Source: Nostoc sp. NMS9 (lineage in GTDB: Bacteria; Cyanobacteriota; Cyanobacteriia; Cyanobacteriales; Nostocaceae). Taken from it: a stretch of 41,552 nucleotides of DNA. Positions 1 to 7,467 of the stretch are shown here, piece by piece. The notes under the pieces are model-generated. The model was not told the origin of the DNA. It saw only the letters and a list, made by a program, of their open reading frames with translations, and did not search any database. A program made the position numbers and the translations under genes. The stretch covers positions 1 to 41,552 of the forward strand of contig NZ_JABXKL010000098.1 in NCBI RefSeq assembly GCF_017114995.1, written 5' to 3'. The stretch's first letter is position 1; every line of letters starts with the position of its first letter.

Positions 1-54
<54 letters not shown>

Positions 55-255
55 TATTGGAAAGCTCTATAGCTCAACTTAGCTGCTCTTTTTTAACTTC
101 AGCTTAGTTATTTTTATTTGCTTGACGCAATCCACTTGCTGTATAATCGCTTTCAAACTATAATATTTTCAAGGTTCGGTGTCCTTTTAGCGTCGCTTTT
201 TCGCGCTCCGCTTCCAGCACTTATTCAATATAGCGAACCCAACTCCTTGTGTCAA
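55..255 (-). promoter_or_regulatory. rRNA operon promoter and leader
   Basis: On the minus strand a TTGACA (-35, bases 250-255) and a TATATT (-10, bases 227-232) are separated by exactly 17 bases, a near-perfect sigma-70-type promoter pointing into the 16S gene. Transcription would start near base 220, leaving a leader of about 165 nt before mature 16S, normal for rrn operons. Bases 256-357, between this promoter and the divergent nadC remnant, hold nothing else I recognise. Confidence 0.85.
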
Positions 256-357
256 CTATTTTCTCCAAAATAATTTTGGACGGTTTTAGCATCACTATCA
301 AAGCCTTGGATAGTAAGGGTTTTAGGCTATAGTATTGCTGAAGTCTCTAAGGAAGCA

Positions 358-471
358 ATGAAAGTTGTGAGCTTATCTGGTGTTTTGCCGCCCTGGTTGG
401 TTTTAGATCCTCTGTTGCGTGCCTGGTTGTTGGAGGATATTGGTAGGGGCGATCGCTTTCCTAGCGCGTAA
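358..471 (+). pseudogene. nadC: nadC 5' fragment (nicotinate-nucleotide pyrophosphorylase), truncated
   Basis: The 37-codon frame starts at ATG 358 and contains LPPWLVLDPLLRAWLLEDIG followed by RGD. This matches what I know of the N-terminus of cyanobacterial quinolinate phosphoribosyltransferase, NadC, which makes nicotinate mononucleotide in NAD synthesis. Homology stops after GDR, at a HIP1 octamer, and a stop follows five codons later, so about 90% of the gene is missing. It is divergent from the rRNA operon. An intact nadC must lie elsewhere for the pathway to work. Identification rests on memory of the family's N-terminus. Confidence 0.75.
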
Positions 472-514
472 ATTATTTATAGACTAATTCCTTTGCGCTT
501 CAGTCTGACAGATG

Positions 515-948
515 CTATCCAATGCCCTCAACGCCTTTGGATTCTGAGAGAGTGGCACTTATCCACACTGTGTCACCTGGTTCAGAAAACTTAATCGCGT
601 TGCTCAGTAAATTGGTGAGGGTTTGCAGAAGGCGATTGGGATTTGCCCAAACCAAAGTTGAACTGTCACAGGATTTATAATCAGTCTGACTTGTAATTTA
701 TCTGCCATTGCTTGCATCGCTTCCGTTGCCATAATTAGCAAGTCTGCGGTGTTGCACTTGGCCTTTTGCATGAAGATTTTGCCCGATTTCATCCGCTCTA
801 AATCGAGAATATCGTTCACCAAACAAATCAGGTGTTCAGTATTAGTGGTGGCAATGCTCAGGACTTTTTGCCTCTGTTCAGTCAGAGTTCCTATTTGTCC
901 TGAACTCAATAAATCTAATGCTCCCATTGTGGAAGTTAAAGGTGTACT
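515..948 (-). pseudogene. Sensor histidine kinase fragment, truncated and frameshifted
   Basis: On the minus strand the sequence begins within the dimerisation/phosphoacceptor helix (TPLTSTMGALDLLSSG, the stretch just after the usual SHELR phosphoacceptor motif). It continues through the second HisKA helix (CLVNDILDLERMKSGK) into the ATPase N-box (LLQTLTNLLSNAIKFSEPGD). A single-base shift near bases 650-660 separates the two parts: one frame stops at 604, while the N-box lies in the other frame and ends at a stop at 515-517, before the G boxes. The phosphoacceptor histidine and everything upstream are also missing. Without both the histidine and the ATP-binding G boxes it cannot be an active kinase. 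Confidence 0.85.
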
Positions 949-1220
949 TTAAGATTCGTTCTGCCACTGCAAAATTCCTGGTTTTAATTTCACCGAAGGG
1001 TGCGAAAAACTTTTATGAATAAATCGGCCAAGTAGCAGATAATCTATCGCTAAATATGGAAAAAGTGCAGCCTGTTTTGAACAAATATGGTATGGATTGT
1101 AGTTTATTGCATAAAGTTTTCGTTTGGATGGATTTGGGTGCATATTTGTGTACCCCTATTCGGAAAGGCAATATAGAGACACGCAGAGTTCGTGTTGGAA
1201 ATCGCTTTCGTTGATAAATA
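949..1220. other. Intergenic stretch left of the insertion sequence; no gene recognised
   Basis: Short frames are present on both strands but none shows a recognisable domain, start signal or continuation of the kinase. The stretch ends in the TA dinucleotide (1219-1220) used as insertion target. It is probably decayed coding sequence, continuing in character across the insertion element to 2219-2433. Confidence 0.4.
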
Positions 1221-1238
1221 TAGCAATCGCCAAGGCAG

Positions 1239-1715
1239 TTAGGACGCTGTGCGAAGAACATCTTCTATGGCATCTCGAAGACAGTCAAATTGAATGAGTT
1301 GTTTACGAATTCGACTCTTCAACCATGACCAACATCGCTCAATTTTATTAAGATCAGGCGAATAAGGCGGTAAGTATTTTAAGTGACAGTCTGCCGCTTC
1401 AATTAATTCTTGAATACATCCGCCTCGGTGAAATGTAGCATTATCTGCAATCACTATTTGTCCGGGTTTAAGCGCTGGAATTAAACAAGTTTCAAGCCAA
1501 GTTTCAAATACGTTTCGCTTCCTTGCTCCCTCAACAGTAAACGGAGCAAATAACTTCCCATTACAACAAGCGGCGATCATATTAACTCGCCCTTGCCTCC
1601 TGCCACTTTTAAGAGCATGAAAGCGATTGCCTCTTTGATTCCAACCATACCTATAATCTTCTCTATTATCCAGTCCAGCTTTGTCTATATAGACTATTGA
1701 CTCTGGTTTATACAT
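1239..1715 (-). CDS. IS630-family transposase, catalytic frame (orfB)
   Basis: A 158-residue frame from an internal ATG that carries the DDE catalytic domain: first Asp in VYIDKAGLDN, second Asp in VIADNATFHRGG, and the glutamate in PYSPDLNKIERCW. The frame is open upstream of this ATG to the A9 run at 1775-1783, so the true product is probably a fusion with orfA made by -1 ribosomal frameshifting, giving a full transposase of about 290 residues. The last codons overlap the left inverted repeat, which is usual for compact elements. All three catalytic acids are present. Confidence 0.88.
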   Translation of the reverse strand: MYKPESIVYIDKAGLDNREDYRYGWNQRGNRFHALKSGRRQGRVNMIAACCNGKLFAPFTVEGARKRNVFETWLETCLIPALKPGQIVIADNATFHRGGCIQELIEAADCHLKYLPPYSPDLNKIERCWSWLKSRIRKQLIQFDCLRDAIEDVLRTAS

Positions 1716-1717
1716 CG

Positions 1718-2122
1718 CTATCTCTTCACTGAATGCTTGTCGTTTAACTTCATCTCGTTCTTGATAACCATAAGTTTTTTTTTACGAGTGAACCCAATTT
1801 TCCGTAAGGCTCTTGATATTGTGCGAGCGCTAATTTCTTTAATTTCTACTGACCATAGTTTGGCCATCTCTACTTGGGTTTTATCCCCATTAACCTCGAC
1901 AAATTTCCCAAATTTTTCCCAGTCAGTAATTTTATCACCATTCCCTAATGGTTGATTTGGTAAAGCTTGGTAATCTCCAGTGGTGGCTTTACGTTGAAGC
2001 CATAGGTTGATTGTATTTCGACTGATTTGAAAAACTTGAGATGCTTCACTCTTGCTCATCCCGTCTAACTCAATTGCTTGAATTACTTTCTGACGTAGGT
2101 CGTAACTGTAGGGTTTTGGCAT
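1718..2122 (-). CDS. IS630-family transposase, N-terminal frame (orfA)
   Basis: A 134-residue frame opening MPKPYSYDLRQKVIQAIELD, followed by a helix-turn-helix (SKSEASQVFQISRNTINLWL, about residues 23-42) and a second DNA-binding part ending ARTISRALRKIGFTRKKK. This is the DNA-recognition half of IS630 transposases, which bind the terminal inverted repeats. After the triple lysine the frame continues with about 20 unrelated residues to its stop at 1718. The sensible continuation (KKKTYGYQERDE and on) lies in the -1 frame, which runs into orfB. On its own this product could bind the ends and act as a repressor; that is inference. Confidence 0.88.
   Translation of the reverse strand: MPKPYSYDLRQKVIQAIELDGMSKSEASQVFQISRNTINLWLQRKATTGDYQALPNQPLGNGDKITDWEKFGKFVEVNGDKTQVEMAKLWSVEIKEISARTISRALRKIGFTRKKKLMVIKNEMKLNDKHSVKR
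1775..1783 (-). other. A9 slippery run: probable programmed -1 frameshift site of the transposase
   Basis: On the coding (minus) strand the codons CGT AAA AAA AAA CTT give RKKKL in orfA. Slipping back one base gives RKKKT followed by YGYQERDEVKRQAF, which leads directly into orfB. Homopolymer A runs of this length are known slippage sites in bacterial transposases. A fixed frameshift mutation or a sequencing error in the homopolymer would look the same. Confidence 0.6.
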
Positions 2123-2234
2123 TATCTATTCCTCTACTGTCCGCTTGAGCAGTATCAATATTTGTTACTTTACTCATCAAGTATACTGTTTGTCCTAATC
2201 GCCTTGGCGGTTGCTATAAATCTATTTCTACAAA

Positions 2235-2433
2235 AATCCTATACACCATGTTGCTCAAGTTCTGGCGGAAATCTTAAAAGCGCAAGCTGTTCCCTTTCCT
2301 CCTAACCCAATAAGTTATATGGATTCTACCTTTTGATGAATACGGTATAGCCATTGAACTTTATCCTTTAGGTTCTCAAATAGAACCATTTTATAATAAG
2401 CGATCGCTTTTATTTGCACTTACTCTGCGGTAA
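2235..2433 (+). pseudogene. Degenerate coding remnant right of the insertion sequence
   Basis: Two adjoining frames look like pieces of one protein. NPIHHVAQVLAEILKAQAVP, running on to FPPNPISYM, ends at a TGA near 2335. A neighbouring frame then reads FDEYGIAIELYPLGSQIEPF and stops at 2431-2433. The second piece resembles the C-terminal strand of small glyoxalase/VOC-fold proteins (a pattern AIELYP), but I am not certain of the family. No start codon or upstream half is visible; the insertion sequence lies immediately left. Confidence 0.4.
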
Positions 2434-2465
2434 GCCTCTTTGCATCTATATCTAAGACCAAAACT

Positions 2466-5402
2466 CTACTTTCTCATCGCCGGATATTGTTTTAATACCT
2501 GCTGTAAATATTGCCCAGTATAAGATTTGGGATTTTTTGCTACTTCTTCTGGTGTACCCACAGCAATTAATTCTCCGCCTTTGTCGCCACCTTCTGGCCC
2601 CAAATCTATTACCCAATCAGAACAACGAATTACATCTAAGTTGTGTTCAATTACTAAAATTGAATTCCCTTTATCTACCAATCTTTGCAACACATCTAAC
2701 AATTTATGGACATCGTAAAAAGATAACCCTGTTGTCGGTTCATCTATTAAATAAAGTGTCTTACCTGTGGCGCGTCGAGATAGTTCTGTTGCTAATTTTA
2801 CCCGTTGCGCTTCGCCACCAGATAAGGTAGTCGCAGGTTGTCCTAATTGGACATAACCCAACCCGACATCAAATAAAGTTTGCAAACGCGCGATCGCTTT
2901 GGGAATATTCTGGAAAAAGTCTAAACTTTCCTCAACTGTCATTCTCAGAACATCAGAAATAGACTTATCTTTGTACTTCACCTGCAAAGTTTCGCGGTTG
3001 TATCTTGCACCTTTACAAATTTCGCATTGCACGTAAACATCCGGGAGAAAGTTCATTTCAATAACATTCACACCCTGTCCGCTACAAGCTTCACAACGTC
3101 CACCTTTAACGTTGAAGGAAAATTGTCCAGGTTTATAGCCCCTAGCTTTGGCTTCTACTGTTTGGGAAAATACATCCCGAATGGCATCAAAAATTCCTGT
3201 GTATGTTGCAGGGTTAGAACGTGGTGTGCGTCCAATTGGGGATTGATCGATAACGATCGCTTTATCAATCGCATTTAATCCCTGAATTTTATCCAAATGT
3301 CTGGGTAAGGGAACTTTCTTAGTTAAATGGTGTTGCAGAGACGGGTACAGTAATTCGTTAATCAGGGTAGATTTGCCAGAACCAGACACACCAGTAATGG
3401 AGACGAGTTTACCTAGCGGAATGTCTACATCTATATTTTGTAAATTGTTGCGATGGGCATTTTTAATTCCTAAACTCCGCCCATTTCCTTCTCGGCGTTC
3501 TGCTGGTGTGGTAATTACTCGCCTTCCTGATAAATATGCACCCGTCAAAGAATCTTCTGCTGCTAATAAGGCCTGAAAATCTCCTTGGGCGATAATATTT
3601 CCGCCGTGAATTCCTGCACCGGGACCAATATCAACTATGTGGTTGGCTGCACGAATTGTTTCTTCATCATGCTCAACGACAATTAATGTATTACCCAAAT
3701 CGCGTAATTTCGTTAAGGTTTTGAGCAACCTGCCATTATCTCGTTGATGCAAACCAATACTCGGTTCATCTAAAACGTAGAGAACTCCTGTTAATCCAGA
3801 ACCAATTTGCGTTGCTAGACGAATTCGTTGGGCTTCGCCACCAGAAAGGGTCATGGCGGGACGATCAAGGGTGAGGTAATCTAAACCTACATCTAACAAA
3901 AATTGCAATCTAGCTTTGATTTCTCTCAGGACTAAATCAGCAATTTGTAACTGGCGATCGCTCAACTTAAATTGCTCAATTCTCTCCTGACAATCTCGAA
4001 TTGATACGATAGTCAAATCTAAAATTCCATATTGTCCCAACTTCACCGCCAACGCTTCCGGTTTTAATCGTTTTCCTCCACAAACTTCACACGGTTGATC
4101 GATTAAATACTGCTCTAATTTTTGCTTAACTAATTCAGAACCACCTTCATATTGTCGTTGCAAAATTGGAATAGCACCTTTGAAATTCTGCTTCCTCTGT
4201 GCCTCTGCGGCTCGTTCATCTTTCTCTCCAAACAAAATAATTTGCTGTTGTTCTTCTGTCAGCTTGCTCCAATTTGTCTGCAACTCAAATCCATAAATCT
4301 GTCCGACGCTATAGAGTAATTCTAAGTAATAAGAATTGTCTTTTTCTGACCAAGGCGCGATCGCAGCATAAACTGGCGCTTCCCAGTCGGGTACAATCAA
4401 GTCTGGCGCAAATCTTCTTAAAGTCCCAATTCCATGACAGTGCGGACAAGCACCATAAGGTGAGTTAAAGGAGAACAATCGCGGCGATAATTCCTCCATT
4501 ACCGCGCCATGTTCTGGACAGGCAAAGTTTTCCGAAAATACTAATTCTTCTTCGGAGCTAGACCCCCCGCCTTCGGCACCCCCCCTTGCCAAGGGTGGGT
4601 TAGGGGGGGGTTCCTGAGATGACTCATGACTAATGACAATACTGGCAATCCCACCCGATTGCTTGAGACACGTAGACAGGGAATCAACCAAACGCTCCTG
4701 AATATCAGTTTTTTTCACCAAGCGGTCGATTACTACTTCGATGGTGTGGGTAAAGTTTTTATCCAATTCAATGGAATCTGACAGTTCGCGGATCTCGCCA
4801 TTGATTCGCACGCGGACAAAACCTTGGGATACCAGACTTGACAAAAGCTTACGATGTGTGCCTTTTTTCCCCCGGACAACGGGTGCAAGAATTTGGAAGC
4901 GGGTGCGGTCTGGTAATTCCATGATGCGATCGCACATCTCATCGATTGTCTGGGGTGCAATACAGCGATCGCATATCGGACAATGGGGTTCACCAGCCCG
5001 GCCAAACAACAGCCGCAAATAGTCGTAAATCTCTGTCACCGTACCCACTGTGGAACGAGGATTATGAGAGGTTGACTTTTGGTCAATGGAAATTGCTGGA
5101 CTTAAGCCTTCAATCGCTTCCACATCCGGCTTATCCAACTGTCCTAGAAATTGCCGTGCGTAGGCGCTGAGGGATTCTACGTAACGACGTTGCCCTTCAG
5201 CGAAAATGGTATCAAAGGCTAGGGAAGACTTACCAGAACCAGAAACGCCAGTGAATACGATTAGGCGATCACGTGGCAATTCCAAGTCAATATTTTTCAG
5301 ATTATGCTGCCTAGCACCCCGAATCCGAATGGTATTCTGGCTGTTGTGGCTGGGGTACGGAAGATGTCCATTCAAGGATGCTGCTAGCTGTTGGTCTGAC
5401 AT
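2466..5402 (-). CDS. uvrA: Excinuclease ABC subunit A (UvrA)
   Basis: UvrA is the damage-sensing ATPase of nucleotide excision repair; as a dimer it scans DNA with UvrB and hands the lesion over for UvrC cutting. The 978-residue protein has the full tandem ABC architecture. First Walker A is FTGVSGSGKSSLAFDT near residue 50, with a zinc-binding CPICDRC motif, a second cysteine pair CPHCHG, signature LSGGEAQRIRLA and Walker B VLDEPSIGLH. Second Walker A is ITGVSGSGKSTLINELL, with zinc module CEACSGQG...CEIC, signature LSGGEAQRVKLA and Walker B LIDEPTTGLS. It is about 20 residues longer than usual because a dispersed repeat is translated at about residues 262-281 (PPPNPPLARGGAEGGG). The ATG at 5402 fits the family's N-terminus. 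It stands alone, with no uvr neighbour. Confidence 0.98.
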   Translation of the reverse strand: MSDQQLAASLNGHLPYPSHNSQNTIRIRGARQHNLKNIDLELPRDRLIVFTGVSGSGKSSLAFDTIFAEGQRRYVESLSAYARQFLGQLDKPDVEAIEGLSPAISIDQKSTSHNPRSTVGTVTEIYDYLRLLFGRAGEPHCPICDRCIAPQTIDEMCDRIMELPDRTRFQILAPVVRGKKGTHRKLLSSLVSQGFVRVRINGEIRELSDSIELDKNFTHTIEVVIDRLVKKTDIQERLVDSLSTCLKQSGGIASIVISHESSQEPPPNPPLARGGAEGGGSSSEEELVFSENFACPEHGAVMEELSPRLFSFNSPYGACPHCHGIGTLRRFAPDLIVPDWEAPVYAAIAPWSEKDNSYYLELLYSVGQIYGFELQTNWSKLTEEQQQIILFGEKDERAAEAQRKQNFKGAIPILQRQYEGGSELVKQKLEQYLIDQPCEVCGGKRLKPEALAVKLGQYGILDLTIVSIRDCQERIEQFKLSDRQLQIADLVLREIKARLQFLLDVGLDYLTLDRPAMTLSGGEAQRIRLATQIGSGLTGVLYVLDEPSIGLHQRDNGRLLKTLTKLRDLGNTLIVVEHDEETIRAANHIVDIGPGAGIHGGNIIAQGDFQALLAAEDSLTGAYLSGRRVITTPAERREGNGRSLGIKNAHRNNLQNIDVDIPLGKLVSITGVSGSGKSTLINELLYPSLQHHLTKKVPLPRHLDKIQGLNAIDKAIVIDQSPIGRTPRSNPATYTGIFDAIRDVFSQTVEAKARGYKPGQFSFNVKGGRCEACSGQGVNVIEMNFLPDVYVQCEICKGARYNRETLQVKYKDKSISDVLRMTVEESLDFFQNIPKAIARLQTLFDVGLGYVQLGQPATTLSGGEAQRVKLATELSRRATGKTLYLIDEPTTGLSFYDVHKLLDVLQRLVDKGNSILVIEHNLDVIRCSDWVIDLGPEGGDKGGELIAVGTPEEVAKNPKSYTGQYLQQVLKQYPAMRK
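4561..4617 (-). repeat. Small dispersed palindromic repeat inserted in frame within uvrA
   Basis: This G/C-run-rich stretch contains CCCCCCTTGCCAAGGGTGGG followed by TTAGGGGGGG. The pattern recurs in intergenic DNA at 11751-11793 (CTCCTTAACAAAGGGGGATT then AAGGGGGG), and such elements are common in Nostoc genomes. Here it encodes a proline/glycine-rich loop, PPPNPPLARGGAEGGG, between SHESSQ and SEEELVFSENFAC. That is a hypervariable surface part of UvrA just before a cysteine-rich module, so the insertion is probably tolerated. Confidence 0.75.
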
Positions 5403-5584
5403 ATTGGGCGGCGAAGAAGGAGTTTCTGATGAAACAGTCCTTAATAATACTATCTTTAATCGGTTTATTGTAGAACAATAGTACTGTTATAGGGAGTTAT
5501 CATTCCAGATTCATGCCGCAGACATACTTTAGAGTCTGCTAATTTGGAAGCATCCCGATTAAATATCCTTCTGAGGGCGAAGCT

Positions 5585-6310
5585 ATGGTATCGCAAATCC
5601 AACCGCCGACCCAGCCAGAGGTCATCTACCCAGATAGTGACGGACAACCAGTGGCAAATAATACTATACAGTTTGGCTGGATTGTAGAAATCAAGCAGAA
5701 TTTAGATTGGCTATTTGCTGACGATCCAAATGTATTTGTCGCCGGGGATTTATTTTGGTATCCGGTAGAGGGACGCAACAAAATTGTTAACGCCCCAGAT
5801 GTGCTGGTGGTATTAGGTAGACCAAAAGGCGATCGCTTGTGCTACCAACAATGGAAAGAGGAGGGAATTGCACCACAAGTTGTGTTTGAAATTCTTTCTC
5901 CCAGCAACACCCAAACTGAAATGGACAAGAAATTACTTTTCTATGACCGCTATGGCGTGGAAGAGTATTACATTTACGATCCTGAGAAAAATAATTTGCG
6001 TGGATGGTTGCGTAGTGAAGATGGGTTAGATGTCATCCCCCAAATGGAAGATTGGGTTAGTCCTCTGTTAAAAATTCGCTTTGTTCCATCATCAGAGGGT
6101 TTACAGTTATATCGCCCTGATGGAGAAAGGTTTTTAACTTATACAGAAATTTCTCGCAACGCCGAACAAGAACGGCAACGGGCGGAACTTGCAGAACAAG
6201 CCAGAAGAGATGCCATACCGCGATTATTGCAAATGAATTTGACCATTGAACAGATTGCCCAAGCTTTGGCATTGTCAGTGGAAGAAGTGCAAACCCTTGC
6301 TCAGGAGTAA
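5585..6310 (+). CDS. Uma2-family (DUF820) putative PD-(D/E)XK nuclease
   Basis: The 241-residue protein has the Uma2 core: APDVLVVLGRPKGDR (the acidic residue of the nuclease-like fold, near residue 74), then PQVVFEILSPSNTQTEMDKK and YDRYGVEEYYIYDPE. Its C-terminal tail is coiled (EQERQRAELAEQARRDAIPR) and ends in a short helix-turn-helix-like segment (IEQIAQALALSVEEVQTLAQ). Uma2 proteins are massively expanded in cyanobacteria; their substrate is unknown. The third copy at 16.4 kb has the same tail, while the next gene (6374) has only a coiled tail. ATG 5585 is chosen because the conserved QPEVIYPDSDG follows within 20 residues. The start lies 182 bp from the divergent uvrA start, so both promoters must lie between. 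Confidence 0.9.
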   Translation: MVSQIQPPTQPEVIYPDSDGQPVANNTIQFGWIVEIKQNLDWLFADDPNVFVAGDLFWYPVEGRNKIVNAPDVLVVLGRPKGDRLCYQQWKEEGIAPQVVFEILSPSNTQTEMDKKLLFYDRYGVEEYYIYDPEKNNLRGWLRSEDGLDVIPQMEDWVSPLLKIRFVPSSEGLQLYRPDGERFLTYTEISRNAEQERQRAELAEQARRDAIPRLLQMNLTIEQIAQALALSVEEVQTLAQE

Positions 6311-6373
6311 CGCCGTGTGCAATTTTTTAATTGGGTCATTAGAAATTGAATTTGTACTTGAGATATTCTGATC

Positions 6374-7123
6374 ATGCTAGCCAATGCAGCCACCCATAAT
6401 GTCACCTGGGAAAAGTTACCTGATGATTTTGTTTTAGACAACGAGCCAGTGGATAACATTAATCAGCCACTCTTGGCTGCTGCTTTAACTGAAAGCTTAG
6501 AAATTGCTGGCAGATTACCCACTGATGCTTTAACCATCACTAATTACGGTATTTGCGCCACTTTGAATAATCGATTTGTCGTCAAAGCGCCAGATTGGGG
6601 TTATGTATCATCTATTCGAGTCTCACGGGAAGAAGTGAAGCGCAGTTATACGCCACGACTCCAAGGCGATATTCCCGTAATTGTGATGGAATTTCTCTCA
6701 GATACCGAAGGTGGAGAGTATTCCAGTAAACCGACCTATCCCCCTGGTAAATGGTTTTATTATGAGCAGATTTTACAAGTGCCAAACTATGCCATTTTTG
6801 AATTAGATAGCGGAGTTTTAGAAGTTTATCGGCGAGATGATTTAGGATATTATCAACTGCAAACACCAGATGCAAACAATCGTCACTGGATTGCCGAAAT
6901 GAATTTGTTTTTAGGCGTATGGCAAGGAAGCCAAGAAAACCGCACAGGTTATTGGTTACGTTGGTGGGATGACAACGGCGAACTATTACTGTGGGGTTTG
7001 GAGTTAGCAGCAAAAAAACGGCAAGAGAAAAATGTCGCTCAACAGCTTGCAGAACAAGAAAGTCAGCGTGCAGAGAGATTAGCTGCTCAATTAAAAGCGC
7101 TGGGAGTGGAACCGGAGGTTTAA
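6374..7123 (+). CDS. Uma2-family (DUF820) putative PD-(D/E)XK nuclease, second copy
   Basis: A 249-residue member of a different Uma2 subgroup. It shows RFVVKAPDWGYVSSIRVSRE (core aspartate), IPVIVMEFLSDTEGGEYSSK and a conserved segment GKWFYYEQILQVPNYAIFEL, then LGYYQLQTPDANNRHWIAEM and GVWQG. A coiled-coil tail (AAKKRQEKNVAQQLAEQESQ...) ends at VEPEV. It starts 63 bp after the first Uma2 gene on the same strand, so co-transcription is likely. A 5 x 42-bp tandem repeat begins six bases past its stop codon. Function is unproven; the fold assignment comes from the family. Confidence 0.88.
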   Translation: MLANAATHNVTWEKLPDDFVLDNEPVDNINQPLLAAALTESLEIAGRLPTDALTITNYGICATLNNRFVVKAPDWGYVSSIRVSREEVKRSYTPRLQGDIPVIVMEFLSDTEGGEYSSKPTYPPGKWFYYEQILQVPNYAIFELDSGVLEVYRRDDLGYYQLQTPDANNRHWIAEMNLFLGVWQGSQENRTGYWLRWWDDNGELLLWGLELAAKKRQEKNVAQQLAEQESQRAERLAAQLKALGVEPEV

Positions 7124-7128
7124 CTTGG

Positions 7129-7338
7129 AACTTCGACCTTTTTGCTCGGTCATTAGTGTTCGGGACTCGGAAGTTCGACCTTTTTGCTAGGTCATTGGTG
7201 TTCAGAACTCGGAAGTTCGACCTTTTTACTCGGTCATTAGTGTTCGGAACTCGGAAGTTCGACCTTTTTACTCGGTCATTGGTGTTCGGAACTCGGAACT
7301 TCGACCTTTTTGCTCGGCCATTGGTGTTCGGAACTTGA
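7129..7338. repeat. Tandem repeat, five units of 42 bp
   Basis: Units start at 7129, 7171, 7213, 7255 and 7297. Each reads roughly AAGTTCGACCTTTTTGCTCG then GTCATTGGTGTTCGGAACTC plus GG, with one to four differences per unit. Because 42 is a multiple of three and the unit has no stop in several frames, long open frames appear on both strands; they show no start signals or domain and are not called as genes. The last unit leads into an inverted repeat, GTTCGGAACT (7326-7335) and AGTTCAGAAC (7346-7355), which could end transcription of the Uma2 genes. Confidence 0.95.
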
Positions 7339-7467
7339 AACACCGAGTTCAGAACTGCGATCGCATTTCTTTTTTAGTGAGCAATCGCCTATTATGAATA
7401 TTAACTCGCCATAACTTCCTCATCCCCCGGTTGGTGAGCGAAGTCGAACCACATCCCCCTCATCTCT

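Larger units (their letters stand above)
1221..2216 (-). mobile_element. Complete IS630-family insertion sequence (996 bp)
   Basis: The two ends form 25-bp terminal inverted repeats (1221-1245 and 2192-2216), identical at 22 of 25 positions, each starting TAGCAA at the outer edge. They are flanked on both sides by TA (1219-1220 and 2217-2218), the target duplication typical of the IS630/Tc1/mariner superfamily. The element contains two minus-strand frames which together make one DDE transposase, joined by a run of nine A. Since the inverted repeats and both frames are intact apart from that shift, the element may still be active. Confidence 0.93.

Noticed and set aside
1221..2216. Transposase called as a dead pseudogene because of its two frames
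   Set aside because: The junction lies exactly at an A9 run and both halves are otherwise intact, so programmed frameshifting is at least as likely.
6612..7343. Long open frames on both strands across the 42-bp repeat (heptapeptide-like repeats such as RVPNTNDRVKRSNF)
   Set aside because: The frames exist because the unit is a multiple of three without stops; no ribosome-binding site or domain, and one overlaps the Uma2 gene on the opposite strand.
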